Made by a program: the position numbers and the translations under genes | Assembly: GCF_040111675.1 (NCBI RefSeq) | Contig: NZ_CP157794.1 | Span: 3,927,501 to 3,991,500 of the forward strand | Origin: Salinarimonas sp. | GTDB taxonomy: Bacteria; Pseudomonadota; Alphaproteobacteria; Rhizobiales; Beijerinckiaceae | Direction of reading: 5' to 3' | DNA: 64,000 bases | The notes under the pieces: model-generated | Told to the model about the DNA's origin: nothing | Seen by the model: the letters and a program-made list of their open reading frames with translations, nothing else | The model's database searches: none | Shown here: one piece after another, positions 7,833 through 16,549 of the stretch | Layout of the letters: every line of letters starts with the position of its first letter | Numbering within the stretch: the stretch's first letter is position 1

Positions 7833-8804
7833 TCACCCCCGCCCGTGCGGCGCCATCAGGTCGAGCTCCGGCCCCAGCGGCACGACGCCCGACGGGTTCA
7901 CGCTCGGGTGGCTCTCGTAATAGTGCCGCTTGATATGACCGAAGTCGCAGGTCTCGGCGACGCCGGGGATCTGGTAGAGCTCGCGCAGGTAGCCGGAGAG
8001 GTTGGGGTAGTCGACGATCCGGCGGATGTTGCACTTGAAGTGCCCGACATAGACCGGGTCGAAGCGCACCAGCGTCGTGAACAGCCGCCAATCGGCCTCG
8101 GTGATCGCGTCGCCGACGAGGTAGCGGCTCTTCGACAGCCGCTCCTCCAGCCAGTCGAGGGTGGCGAAGAGCGGGCGCACCGCCTCCTCGTAGGCCTCCT
8201 GGCTCGTGGCGAAGCCGGACTTGTAGACGCCGTTGTTGACGTCGTCGTAGACGCGCGCGTTGACCGCATCGATCTCGTCGCGCAGCGGCGCGGGATAGTA
8301 GTCCCCCGGCGTCGCGCCGACCCGGTCGAAGGCGGTGTTGAGCATGCGGATGATCTCGGCCGACTCGTTCGAGACGATGGTCCCGCGCTGCTTGTCCCAG
8401 AGGACCGGCACGGTCACGCGCCCGGTATAGGTCGGGTTCGCGGCGGTGTAGACCTGGTGCATCACCCGCGCCCCGTTGACGGGATCGGGGATCACCCCCT
8501 CGCCGGGCGCGAAGGTCCAGCCCTCCTCGCCCATGAACCAGTGCACCACGGACAGCGAGATCATCTCCTCCAGGCCCTTGAGCTTGCGGAAGATCAGGGT
8601 GCGGTGGGCCCAGGGGCAGGCGAGGCTCACGTAAAGGTGATAGCGCCCCGGCTCGGCGGCGAAGCCGCCCTCCCCGCTCGGTCCGGGGGAGCCGTCGGGC
8701 GTGATCCAGTCGCGGAACTGGGATGCCTGGCGCTTGAAGCGTCCGCCGGTGGATTTCGTGTCGTACCACTGGTCCTGCCAGCGTCCCTCGACCAGAAGGC
8801 CCAT
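7833..8804 (-). CDS. yqjG: glutathionyl-hydroquinone reductase, YqjG/ECM4-type glutathione transferase
   Basis: 323-aa Xi-class GST that reduces S-glutathionyl-hydroquinones. It aligns end to end with E. coli YqjG. Shared features include WYDTKSTGG, YVSLACPWAHRT with catalytic Cys63, SNESAEIIRM, NNGVYKSGFATSQEAY, and the C-terminal helical domain TEADWRLFTTLVRFDPVY. I choose ATG 8804 because the YqjG homology starts there (MGLLVEG). The GTG/ATG options up to 8843 add 13 unconserved residues. GAGGA lies upstream. It is transcribed alone, convergent with nothing nearby, and flanked by the repeat and msrA. Confidence 0.92.
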   Translation of the reverse strand: MGLLVEGRWQDQWYDTKSTGGRFKRQASQFRDWITPDGSPGPSGEGGFAAEPGRYHLYVSLACPWAHRTLIFRKLKGLEEMISLSVVHWFMGEEGWTFAPGEGVIPDPVNGARVMHQVYTAANPTYTGRVTVPVLWDKQRGTIVSNESAEIIRMLNTAFDRVGATPGDYYPAPLRDEIDAVNARVYDDVNNGVYKSGFATSQEAYEEAVRPLFATLDWLEERLSKSRYLVGDAITEADWRLFTTLVRFDPVYVGHFKCNIRRIVDYPNLSGYLRELYQIPGVAETCDFGHIKRHYYESHPSVNPSGVVPLGPELDLMAPHGRG

Positions 8805-8966
8805 CGCTTCCGTCCTCTTCGTGTCGCGTCGCGTCTCTTTCATCTACGCAAGCCAACGCCGATAGACCAGGATCTTTCCTTGCGCCCGCGCCCGCGGCGT
8901 CTTGCGCAGCCCGATTGCGCCCGAGCCCGCGGCCCCCACATTGCGGGAAAGCGAAGGAGACCGACC

Positions 8967-9608
8967 ATGGTTCGCATGATATCCCGCACGCTGCTCGGCG
9001 CGCTCGCGGGCGCCGCCCTGCTCGCCGCGCCCGCCTCGGCGCAGGACGGCGACGGCACGGCCCGCGCCATCCTCGCCGGCGGTTGCTTCTGGTGCGTCGA
9101 GGCCGATTTCGACGAGGTGCCCGGCGTGCTCGAGACCACGTCCGGCTATGTCGGCGGCGCGGTGGAGGACCCGACCTACGAGCAGGTTTCCGCCGGCGGC
9201 ACGGGTCACGCCGAGGCGGTGGAGATCGTCTACGATCCGAACCGGGTCTCCTACGAGGAGCTGCTCCACGTCTTCTGGCGCACGATCGACCCGCTCACGG
9301 CGGGCGCTCAGTTCTGCGACGTGGGCGAGCAGTACCGCTCGGCGATCTTCCCGCTCGACGCGGAGCAGGAGCGGCTGGCGCGGGAGACGAAAGAGGAGGT
9401 CGCCGGCCGCTTCGACGAGCCGATCGCCACCACGATCGAGGAGCCGACGGAGTTCTATGCGGCCGAGGACTACCACCAGGATTATTACGAGAAGAACCCG
9501 CTCGCCTACAAGTTCTACCGCTGGAATTGCGGCCGCGACGCCCGCGTCGAGGCGCTCTGGGGCGAGGAGGCCGGCGGGCTCGGGATCTTCGAGGGCGAGG
9601 CGAGCTGA
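8967..9608 (+). CDS. msrA: peptide methionine sulfoxide reductase A, exported form
   Basis: 213-aa MsrA reducing methionine-S-sulfoxide. An N-terminal signal peptide (residues 1-25, hydrophobic, ending ASAQ) indicates a periplasmic repair enzyme, unlike cytosolic E. coli MsrA. The catalytic motif GGCFWC has Cys40 and Cys43. YVGG, GTGHAEAV and YHQDYYEKNP are conserved, and Cys188 is a candidate resolving cysteine. The start is ATG 8967 with GAAGGAGA at 8953-8960. The stop lies 7 bp from the convergent hydrolase gene. No MsrB gene is adjacent. Confidence 0.95.
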   Translation: MVRMISRTLLGALAGAALLAAPASAQDGDGTARAILAGGCFWCVEADFDEVPGVLETTSGYVGGAVEDPTYEQVSAGGTGHAEAVEIVYDPNRVSYEELLHVFWRTIDPLTAGAQFCDVGEQYRSAIFPLDAEQERLARETKEEVAGRFDEPIATTIEEPTEFYAAEDYHQDYYEKNPLAYKFYRWNCGRDARVEALWGEEAGGLGIFEGEAS

Positions 9609-9615
9609 GGCGACT

Positions 9616-10320
9616 TCACCCCGCGAGCCACGCCGCCATGGCCGCGTTCACCGCCTCGGGCGTCTCCAGCGTCGGCAGGTGGCCGGCGCCGGGGACGATC
9701 GTGAGCGTCGAGCCGGGCATCAGCTCGTGCATCAGGGTGTGGCGCTTGACCGGGCAGAGCCGGTCGTCCTCGCCGCACAGGATCAGCGTCGGGCCGCGAT
9801 AGGCGCGCAGCGTCTCCTGCTGGTCGGGCCGCGTCTGCAGCGCGCGGGACTGGCGGGCGAAGACCTCCGCGCCCTGCGCCAGCGCCATGGCGAGGGCGAG
9901 GTCGCGGATGTCCTGCCGCTCGCTCTCCGCGTGGAGATAGACCGGCCACATGTCGCGGCGGATCACCGCCTCGAGCCCGCCGGCGAGCGCCTCTTCGATC
10001 TGCGGCTCGCGGGCGGCGCGGACCTTGTCGGTCTCGCCGAGCGGGTTGGTGTCGAGGAGCGCGAGGCGCGTCACGCGGTCGGGCGCCTGGCGCACCACCT
10101 CCATCGCCACGATCCCGCCCATGGACAGCCCCGCCAGCGCGAAGCGCGGCGGCGCTTCCGCGAGGATCGAGGCGGCGAGCGCCGCGACGCTGTCGGCATG
10201 GGCGATCGTCGGCACGGACACGGAGCGCATCCCGGAAAGCGCCGCGATCTGCGGGCCGTAGAGCCGCGCGTCGCAGAGCATGCCGGGGACGAGGAGGAGG
10301 GGTTCGGGATTCTCGGTCAT
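9616..10320 (-). CDS. alpha/beta-fold hydrolase
   Basis: 234-aa single-domain alpha/beta hydrolase. The nucleophile elbow GLSMGG places Ser66, the acid is Asp185 or Asp186 in CGEDDRLCP, and the base is His214 in GAGHLP. No cap domain is obvious beyond residues 95-165. The substrate cannot be told from sequence. It lies 9 bp downstream of the MetE-like gene on the same strand, so it is probably the last gene of that transcription unit. Confidence 0.85.
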   Translation of the reverse strand: MTENPEPLLLVPGMLCDARLYGPQIAALSGMRSVSVPTIAHADSVAALAASILAEAPPRFALAGLSMGGIVAMEVVRQAPDRVTRLALLDTNPLGETDKVRAAREPQIEEALAGGLEAVIRRDMWPVYLHAESERQDIRDLALAMALAQGAEVFARQSRALQTRPDQQETLRAYRGPTLILCGEDDRLCPVKRHTLMHELMPGSTLTIVPGAGHLPTLETPEAVNAAMAAWLAG

Positions 10321-10329
10321 GGCGCTTCC

Positions 10330-11466
10330 TTACGCCGGGACGCGTGCGCCCGCCAGGGCCGCGCCCTCCGCCAGCGTGGCGAGCTTCGCATAGGCGATCT
10401 CGGGATCGACCGCGCCGAAGCCGGCGAAGGTGCCGAAGCCGCAATCGGAGCCGGCGATCACCCGCTCGGCCCCGACGATCGGCAGGAACCGCTCGAGCCG
10501 CTGGGCGACGACCTCCGGGTGCTCGACGAAGTTCGTCGTGGTGTCGACGACGCCCGGCACGAGCACGACGTCCTCGGGGATCTCCCGCGCCCGGTCGCGG
10601 AAGACGGTCCATTCGTGGGCGTGGCGCGGGTTCGAGGTCTCGAACAGGAGATAGCGGGCCTTCACCGACATCAGCGTCGAGAACACCTTGTCCATGCCGA
10701 TGTCGCAGACGTGCGGGCCCTCGTAATTGCCCCAGCAGATGTGGACGCGCACCTTCTCCTTCGGCACGTCGGAGAGCGCGTGGTTGAGCGCCTCGACGTG
10801 TGTCCGCGCCACGCGCACGAACTCGTCGTCGGAGAGGTCGGTGAACAGCATGTGGCGCGAGAGGGCGAGGTCCGGGCAGTCGAGCTGCAGGTCGAGACCG
10901 GCGGCCACGATGGTCTCGTACTCGGCCTTCATCACGTCGGCCAAGGCCGCGAGGTAGGCCTCGCGGGTGGGGTAGTGGGCGTTCTGGAGGAAGAGCGAGA
11001 TCACGCCGGGCGAGGCGGCGTTCATGAAGCCGCGGGCCGCGCCGTGCTCGGCCATGGCGGCCTTCAGGTTGGCGATGTCCTTCTCCAGCTCGCCCTGGCC
11101 CTTGGAGCGCACCTCCCCGATGCATTGCGGGCGCGCGTAGGTCGGCGTGCCGCCGGACCTGGCGAGGCGCTCGAGGAAGGTCGGGTAGAGCTTCAGGTCG
11201 GCGGGCGCGTTGCGCGGGCTGTCGCCGCCGAAGCCCTCGTAGCGGTCCTTGACGTAGGTGGCATACGAGATCTTCGAGGTCTCCCCGTCGGAGACGATCG
11301 TCACCCCCGCCTCGACCTGGCGGCGCACGGTCTCGGACACGGCTGCGCGCATGGTCTCGTCGAAGACGGCCTCGTCGACGGGCTCGCCGCGCTCGCGGGC
11401 GAAGAGCTGGTCGACCACCGCCTGCGAGCGGGGCAGCGAGCCGACATGGGTGACGGGGATGCTCAT
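10330..11466 (-). CDS. MetE C-terminal-domain-like methyltransferase family protein
   Basis: 378-aa protein of the cobalamin-independent methionine synthase II family, which lacks the N-terminal half of true MetE. The zinc site is intact: His242 and Cys244 (HICWG), Glu276 (LFETSN) and Cys342 (GSDCGF). The opening THVGSLPR is the family start. Related proteins include core methionine synthases and zinc thiol transferases such as epoxyalkane:coenzyme M transferase. I infer a thiol alkylation or methyl-transfer role in the neighbouring catabolic cluster rather than bulk methionine synthesis. ATG 11466 has GGAAAC upstream. Confidence 0.82.
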   Translation of the reverse strand: MSIPVTHVGSLPRSQAVVDQLFARERGEPVDEAVFDETMRAAVSETVRRQVEAGVTIVSDGETSKISYATYVKDRYEGFGGDSPRNAPADLKLYPTFLERLARSGGTPTYARPQCIGEVRSKGQGELEKDIANLKAAMAEHGAARGFMNAASPGVISLFLQNAHYPTREAYLAALADVMKAEYETIVAAGLDLQLDCPDLALSRHMLFTDLSDDEFVRVARTHVEALNHALSDVPKEKVRVHICWGNYEGPHVCDIGMDKVFSTLMSVKARYLLFETSNPRHAHEWTVFRDRAREIPEDVVLVPGVVDTTTNFVEHPEVVAQRLERFLPIVGAERVIAGSDCGFGTFAGFGAVDPEIAYAKLATLAEGAALAGARVPA

Positions 11467-11530
11467 CGGGGCGTTTCCTTTTCCAAGACGAACGTGTCCA
11501 ACGCGAACGAGCCGACGCTTCGGGCTCTCT

Positions 11531-11548
11531 CCTCTCCCTCGTGGAGAG
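11531..11548. repeat. short palindrome, family C (copy 2)
   Basis: CCTCTCCCTCGTGGAGAG, near-identical to 2968-2989. It lies in the spacer between the MetE-like gene and the bicupin gene. Confidence 0.7.
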
Positions 11549-11574
11549 CGCTCGGCGGGCGCGCCGAAGCCTTT

Positions 11575-11774
11575 CCTTCCCTGTAGGGGAAGGTGGACCG
11601 CCGCGAAGCGGCGGGACGGATGGGGCGCGCGGAACGCGCGTTCGGCGAAGCCGAAGCCGACGGGCGAGACCGCCGGTCACCGGTCACTTCCGCTTCGCGG
11701 AACGCGTCGCTCACGCGCCGCGCCCCATCCGTCACGCCGCCTGCGGCGGCGCGCCACCTTCCCTACAGGGAAGG
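11575..11774. repeat. family B palindromic repeat (copy 1)
   Basis: About 200 bp bounded by CCTTCCCTGTAGGGGAAGG and CCTTCCCTACAGGGAAGG, with inner inverted copies of CGGATGGGGCGCGC. A second copy lies at 16292-16477. This copy supplies the stop codon (11763-11765) and last residues of the bicupin gene. It separates that gene from the MetE-like gene. Confidence 0.8.
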
Positions 11775-12920
11775 ATCGGATCGGAGCGCCGCGATCCGAA
11801 AGAAGCCATCTTCCGGGGTCCGGCCGGAGCGCTGCCCGACGCCCCTCAGCCCTAGCCCCTCTCCACGAGGGAGAGGGGAATCGCGACGCGCGCCGCCCCC
11901 CCCCCGGCCGCTGGCGCGGCCCACCTCCCCTGCGGGGAGATGTGACCGCCGCGTCGGGCCGGGCTGGTCGTCCGTATTGCGCACGCGGTAGAGGCTCGCC
12001 TCGCCGGACATGGAGGGCGCGAGCGCGCGCGAGAGGCCCGGCGGCACGGCGCAGGTGTCGCCCGGCGCGAGCACGGTCTCGCCGCCGGCCCAGGCGAGGC
12101 GCCAATGGCCGCGCATCACCATGAGCACCTCGTGCCTCTGCGTCGCGTAGGCCTCCTCCGGGATCGAGCCGCGGGCGAGGAGCTCGACCTCGAAGCCGGG
12201 GCGGTCGCGGATCAGCCCCTCCGCGCCGATGACCCTGGCCGGCTCGTGCTTCGCCAGCGCCATCAGGTCCCAGTAGCGGGCGATGTAGTCGCGCACCACC
12301 GCCGACGGCGGCAGCTCGGGGAAGGCCTCGAGCTCCTCCTCCGTCAGGAGCGGCATCGGCGGCACGCCGTCGGGGAGATGCTGGCCCTTCTTGGTGTCGT
12401 AGAGCTTGCCGTTCTTTCCCAGGACGAGGCCGTGGTCCTCGGCGTCCTCGATCACCTGGGGCGCCCAGATCACGCCGCCGCCGGCGTCGTCGCCGCCGAG
12501 GATCGCCATGATCATCCCGTAATCCGTGCCGATGTTCTCGAAGCCGCGGAAGATGCCGGTGGGGATGTCGAAGATGTCGCCCTCCTCGAGCACCACCTCG
12601 CCCGCCGTGCCGAAGCGCCCCCAGAAGAAGCGCCAGCGGCCCTTCAGCACGAAGAACACCTCGGCCGTGCGGTGGGAATGGAGCGAGTTGCGACACTTGG
12701 GCGGCTGGCCGGCGGCGCCGATGTTGAAGCCCGGCGTCTCCGCGATGTGGACGTGCTGGTCCGGGCTCTCCGAGACGCCCCCGCCGATGATGGTGAAGTT
12801 CTCCTTCTGGTCGGAGCCCGGCGTGTGCGCGTCGATGAAGGCGGTGCGGCAGGGCACGAGCGCGCCGTAGCGCACGATGCGCGCCTCCATCTCGGCCGGC
12901 GTGAGAACGGGCGTGTCCAT
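11763..12920 (-). CDS. bicupin protein, gentisate-dioxygenase-like, with repeat-derived C-terminal tail
   Basis: 385 aa with two cupin barrels. The first (about 75-145) has candidate metal ligands His81, His83 and Glu87 in LHSHRTAEVFFVLKG. The second (about 260-310) contains RHEVLMVMRGHWRL and lacks an obvious full ligand set. The architecture resembles gentisate 1,2-dioxygenase relatives, but the activity is unproven. From about residue 326 the sequence is encoded by the family C palindrome (SPLPRGEGLGLRG) and the edge of family B, giving a 60-residue low-complexity extension. ATG 12920 lies 6 bp from the upstream SnoaL-like gene. Confidence 0.75.
   Translation of the reverse strand: MDTPVLTPAEMEARIVRYGALVPCRTAFIDAHTPGSDQKENFTIIGGGVSESPDQHVHIAETPGFNIGAAGQPPKCRNSLHSHRTAEVFFVLKGRWRFFWGRFGTAGEVVLEEGDIFDIPTGIFRGFENIGTDYGMIMAILGGDDAGGGVIWAPQVIEDAEDHGLVLGKNGKLYDTKKGQHLPDGVPPMPLLTEEELEAFPELPPSAVVRDYIARYWDLMALAKHEPARVIGAEGLIRDRPGFEVELLARGSIPEEAYATQRHEVLMVMRGHWRLAWAGGETVLAPGDTCAVPPGLSRALAPSMSGEASLYRVRNTDDQPGPTRRSHLPAGEVGRASGRGGGGARRDSPLPRGEGLGLRGVGQRSGRTPEDGFFRIAALRSDPSL
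11857..11878. repeat. short palindrome, family C (copy 3, inside coding sequence)
   Basis: CCCCTCTCCACGAGGGAGAGG, the inverted counterpart of the other two copies. It is translated as part of the bicupin C-terminal tail. Confidence 0.7.
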
Positions 12921-12926
12921 GGCGTC

Positions 12927-13904
12927 TTATCCTGCGTGTCCGGTATGGAGGAGGATCTGCTTCCAGATCGCGGTCTCGTCGAAGAGCGTCCATTCGCGGC
13001 GCAGGCCCGCGGGCCCGAACTCGGCGTGGGAGAAGCCCATCACGTAGACCTCCGCCCCCGTCGGGCGGCCGAAGGCGCCCCAGCCGTCGTGGCGGCCGTG
13101 CAGCGACCAGCGCAGAGCCGCGCGCGGGGGCATCATGGGGTCCTCGCGACCGATCACGTGCTCGATCGTGAAGGCCGCGGAGGGGAGCGCGGCGCGCAGC
13201 CCCATCCAGAAAGCGTCCGCCGCCGCGCGGCCGTGGCCGGTGACGCCGCCGGGCAGCTCCAGCTGGCAGGCGCGGTCGTACGCGCTCGCGATCGCGGCGA
13301 GGTCGGCGTTCATGATCCGCGTGAGGAGCGCCGCGTAGCGCGCGCCCCATTCCGAGTCGTTGCCGCGGCCCGTATAGATCGGCGGCGGGTTCGTCGCCGG
13401 CGTCAGAGGCCGGCGCGCGCTCGCGGGACCGCCCTCCGCCGCGATCTGGTCGCGGGCGTAGTCCGCCGGGTCGAGGCCGAGCTGGCGCACGATGGCGCCC
13501 TGGTCGCGGATGATCCACTCGTCGTAGATGACGTTCTCCCGCGCGGCGCAGTCGGCGATGATGCGGTAGCGCAGCGTTTTCCCGGTCGCGCGGCCGTAGA
13601 CGCCGTCGCGGGCGTGGGTCGCGGTGGAGAGGATGCGGTGGGAGGAGAGATAGCCCGCCTCGTCGTCGCCCGACCAGATCACGTCCTCGCCGAGGAGCCG
13701 GCGATCCGGGAACTCGGCGAGCGTCGCCATCGTCGCGGCGATCACCGCCTCGTTGCCGACGACGAGGCCGGCGGGCGCGCGCACGGGGATGTCCGGCGCG
13801 TAGGTCTCGCGCAGCGTGTGGACGCCGCGGCCCTCCCAGATCTCCTCGGTGACGCCGAGGATGTAGTGCGGAAAATCGCGCCAGCGGGGGTCGAAGCCCT
13901 TCAT
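12927..13904 (-). CDS. tandem SnoaL/NTF2-like protein
   Basis: 325 aa arranged as two NTF2-like (SnoaL polyketide-cyclase type) halves of about 150 residues each: FPHYILGVTEEIWEGRG... and GARYAALLTRIMNADLAAIASAYDRACQL.... This fold includes ester cyclases, isomerases and dehydratases. No catalytic residues can be assigned with confidence. ATG 13904 overlaps the LacI stop by 4 bp (ATGA), which indicates translational coupling. A second, diverged tandem SnoaL-like protein is encoded at 21540-22505, at the other end of the cluster. Confidence 0.78.
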   Translation of the reverse strand: MKGFDPRWRDFPHYILGVTEEIWEGRGVHTLRETYAPDIPVRAPAGLVVGNEAVIAATMATLAEFPDRRLLGEDVIWSGDDEAGYLSSHRILSTATHARDGVYGRATGKTLRYRIIADCAARENVIYDEWIIRDQGAIVRQLGLDPADYARDQIAAEGGPASARRPLTPATNPPPIYTGRGNDSEWGARYAALLTRIMNADLAAIASAYDRACQLELPGGVTGHGRAAADAFWMGLRAALPSAAFTIEHVIGREDPMMPPRAALRWSLHGRHDGWGAFGRPTGAEVYVMGFSHAEFGPAGLRREWTLFDETAIWKQILLHTGHAG

Positions 13905-14953
13905 CGGGTGGTCTCTCGCTTCACGGTGGAGCCGCGCACGACGAGGGGTGCGTCGATGCGCAGGTGGCGGGGCGCCATCGACGGGTCGTCGATGCGCGCC
14001 ATCAGGGTCTCGACGGTCGCCGCCACCATCGCATCGGCGGACTGGCGCACCGTCGTGAGGTCGTAGGCCGGCCAGCCGGCCATGGGCACGTCGTCGTAGC
14101 CCACCACGGCGACGTCGTCGGGCACGCGCAGGCCCAGCTCGAAGCGCAGCGTGTCCATGACCGCGAAGGCCATGTGGTCCGAGCCGACGAAGAGCGCGTC
14201 CGGCCGCTCCGGCCCGGCGCAGAGCGCGCGGGTGAGCTGCTGCGCCACCTCGCGGTCGTACATCCCGTCGACCACCGCCACGGGAGCGACGCCGTGCGCG
14301 TCGAGCCGCGCGAGGAAGCCTTCGCGCCGATCGCGCCCCGTGGAGGAGCCCGACCAGCCGGTGACGTGCGCGATCCGCCGCCGGCCCAGGGAGACGAGGT
14401 GGTCCGCCGCCTTGGCGCCGCCGGCGACGTTGTCCGAGGTGATGGCGGAAAGCCGCTCGTCGTCCTGCCGGCGATTGAACAGCACCACCGGCACGCCCGC
14501 CGTCTCGCAGCGCGCCGCGAGACGGTTCGAGATCGACACGGAGGCCATGATCACGCCGTCGACCTGGTAGTCGAGGAGCCCGTCCAGCACGTGCGCCACG
14601 TCCTCGTCGGCGTTGGACGCCATGAAGACGAGCACGTGGTAGCCGAGCGCCTGGAAGGCCTTGGAGAACTTCTCCAGCGCCACCGGGTAGAACTGGTTGT
14701 CGAGATAGGCGACGACGAGCGCCACGATGCGCGAGCGCCCGGTGATCAGCGTGCGCGCCAGCACGTTGGGGCGGTAGCCGAGCTCCTCGGCCGCCGCCAT
14801 CACCTTCGCGCGGGTCGCCTTGGAGACCGAGGCGCCGGGCGTGAAGGCGCGGCTCACCGCGGACTGGGAGACCCCGGCCCGGGCGGCGACGTCGAGGGAG
14901 GTGGGCGAGGGCTTGGGCAACGGCTTGGACATGGTGCGCGCGGGCCCGCTCAC
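13901..14953 (-). CDS. LacI-family transcriptional regulator
   Basis: About 350 aa. The N-terminal helix-turn-helix SLDVAARAGVSQSAVSRAF (about residues 19-37) and the hinge VLARTLITGRSRIVALVV are followed by a periplasmic-binding-protein-like effector domain. The likely role is repression of the surrounding transport and catabolic genes. The GTG at 14953 overlaps the dehydrogenase stop (GTGA), giving the longer form. ATG 14932 (MSKPLPKPSPT) is the alternative start. A perfect 16-bp palindrome at 21456-21471 is a candidate operator. Confidence 0.92.
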   Translation of the reverse strand: MSGPARTMSKPLPKPSPTSLDVAARAGVSQSAVSRAFTPGASVSKATRAKVMAAAEELGYRPNVLARTLITGRSRIVALVVAYLDNQFYPVALEKFSKAFQALGYHVLVFMASNADEDVAHVLDGLLDYQVDGVIMASVSISNRLAARCETAGVPVVLFNRRQDDERLSAITSDNVAGGAKAADHLVSLGRRRIAHVTGWSGSSTGRDRREGFLARLDAHGVAPVAVVDGMYDREVAQQLTRALCAGPERPDALFVGSDHMAFAVMDTLRFELGLRVPDDVAVVGYDDVPMAGWPAYDLTTVRQSADAMVAATVETLMARIDDPSMAPRHLRIDAPLVVRGSTVKRETTR

Positions 14954-16257
14954 TCAGCCGCCGCGCCGTAGGGCACGTTCCGGCGGCCGAAGCGGCGCAC
15001 CCGCACGTTCGCCTGCTCGGCATGGCCGACGAAGCCTTCCAGCATGCACAGCCGCGAGCAATAGGCCCCGATCTCGGCCGCGGCCTCGTCGGTGAGGACC
15101 TTCTGGTAGGTGTGCGTCTTCAGGAACTTGCCGACCCAGAGCCCACCGGTGTAGCGGCCCGCGCGCTTGGTCGGCAGCGTATGGTTCGTGCCGATGACCT
15201 TGTCGCCGTTGGCGACGTTGGTGCGCGGGCCGAGGAAGAGCGCGCCGTAATTGGTCATGTTGGCGAGGAACCAGTCGTCGCGCGCCGTCATCACCTGGAC
15301 GTGCTCGGAGGCGATGCGCTCGCTCTCCGACAGCATCTCCTCGTAGCTCTCGCAGAGGATCACCTCGCCGTAATCCGCCCAGGACACCCGGGCGATGTCG
15401 GCGGTGGGGAGGATGCCGAGCAGCCGCTCGATCTCGGCGAGCGTCTCCACGGCGAGCGTGCGGGAATTGGTGATCAGCACCGCCGGCGAGGTCGGGCCGT
15501 GCTCGGCCTGGCCGAGCAGGTCGGTCGCGACCATCTCGGCGTCGACCGTCTCGTCGGCGATCACGCAGGTCTCGGTCGGGCCGGCGAAGAGGTCGATGCC
15601 CACCCGCCCGTAGAGCTGGCGCTTGGCCTCCGCCACGAAGGCGTTGCCGGGGCCGACCAGCATGTCAACCGGCGCGATCGTCTCCGTGCCGAGCGCCATC
15701 GCCCCCACGGCCTGGACGCCGCCGAGGCAGAGGATCTCGGTCGCCCCGGCGAGATGCATGGCCGCGACGATCGCCGGATGCGGCTTGCCGTTCACCGGCG
15801 GCGCGGCGGCGACGATGCGCTTGCAGCCGGCGACCGCGGCGGTGAGCACCGACATGTGGGCCGAGGCCACCATCGGGTACTTGCCGCCGGGCACGTAGCA
15901 GCCGACCGCGTTCACCGGGACGTGCCGGTGCCCGAGGATCACGCCGGGACGGGTCTCGACCTCGAGATCCTGCATCGTGGCGCGCTGCGCTTCGGCGAAG
16001 CGGCGGATCTGGTCTTGCGCGAAGCGGATGTCCTCGAGGTCGCGCGGGGAGACGGCGGCGATCGCGGCCTCGATCTCGGCGTCCGTGAGGCGGAAGGCGG
16101 CGGGCTCGTAGCGGTCGAACTTCGCCGAGAGCTCCCGCACGGCGGCGTCGCCGCGGGCCTCGATGTCGGCGAGGATGCCCTCCACCGTCGTGCGGACCCT
16201 GGCGTCGTCCTCGGCGCGCTCCGCCTGGCTTCGGGAGGATTTCAGAAATTCGGGCAT
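14950..16257 (-). CDS. histidinol-dehydrogenase-family enzyme, HpsN-like, catabolic
   Basis: 435-aa NAD-dependent zinc dehydrogenase of the HisD superfamily. The canonical residues are present: Gln250 and His253 (GQAEHGP), Glu318-His319 (ASEHVQ), Asp352 (ANGDKV) and His412 (VGHAEQ). The context argues against histidine synthesis, because the gene sits with a LacI regulator, a sugar-type ABC importer, a bicupin and SnoaL-like proteins. The characterised catabolic branch of this family is HpsN, which oxidises 2,3-dihydroxypropane-1-sulfonate. A polyol-type alcohol is therefore a reasonable guess, not a demonstrated substrate. ATG 16257 has AGGTGA upstream. Confidence 0.82.
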   Translation of the reverse strand: MPEFLKSSRSQAERAEDDARVRTTVEGILADIEARGDAAVRELSAKFDRYEPAAFRLTDAEIEAAIAAVSPRDLEDIRFAQDQIRRFAEAQRATMQDLEVETRPGVILGHRHVPVNAVGCYVPGGKYPMVASAHMSVLTAAVAGCKRIVAAAPPVNGKPHPAIVAAMHLAGATEILCLGGVQAVGAMALGTETIAPVDMLVGPGNAFVAEAKRQLYGRVGIDLFAGPTETCVIADETVDAEMVATDLLGQAEHGPTSPAVLITNSRTLAVETLAEIERLLGILPTADIARVSWADYGEVILCESYEEMLSESERIASEHVQVMTARDDWFLANMTNYGALFLGPRTNVANGDKVIGTNHTLPTKRAGRYTGGLWVGKFLKTHTYQKVLTDEAAAEIGAYCSRLCMLEGFVGHAEQANVRVRRFGRRNVPYGAAAE

Positions 16258-16291
16258 GGGGTCACCTGAGTTGAAGGGTCGCCTCTCTTGT

Positions 16292-16477
16292 CCTTCCCTG
16301 TAGGGGAAGGTGGCGCCGCGCGGAGCGCGGTGACGGATGGGGCGCGCGCAGCGCGTTCCGCGAAGCGGAAATCGGGCGGTGTCCGGCGGGCGCACCATGC
16401 TTCGGCTACGCCGAACGCGCGTTCCGCGCGCCCCATCCGTCTCGGCTTCGCCGAGTCACCTTCCCCTACAGGGAAGG
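16292..16477. repeat. family B palindromic repeat (copy 2)
   Basis: About 186 bp with the same termini as 11575-11774 (CCTTCCCTGTAGGGGAAGG on the left, CCTACAGGGAAGG on the right) and internal inverted GGATGGGGCGCGC. It fills most of the spacer between the dehydrogenase gene and the permease gene, and could attenuate read-through. Confidence 0.8.
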
Positions 16478-16549
16478 AGAAGGCCGGGTGCGCCATCGCC
16501 GACCTCGTGCTTCGCGATCGGTCGAACTTTCGCGCGGGGCCGGATCTCC

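Noticed and set aside
11467..11762. SAM or cobalamin riboswitch upstream of the MetE-like gene
   Set aside because: The spacer is filled by family B and C palindromes. No riboswitch core motif could be recognised.
14950..16257. Histidine biosynthesis gene hisD
   Set aside because: Family residues are present, but the neighbours are transport, LacI, bicupin and SnoaL genes. No other his gene is near, so a catabolic paralogue is more likely.
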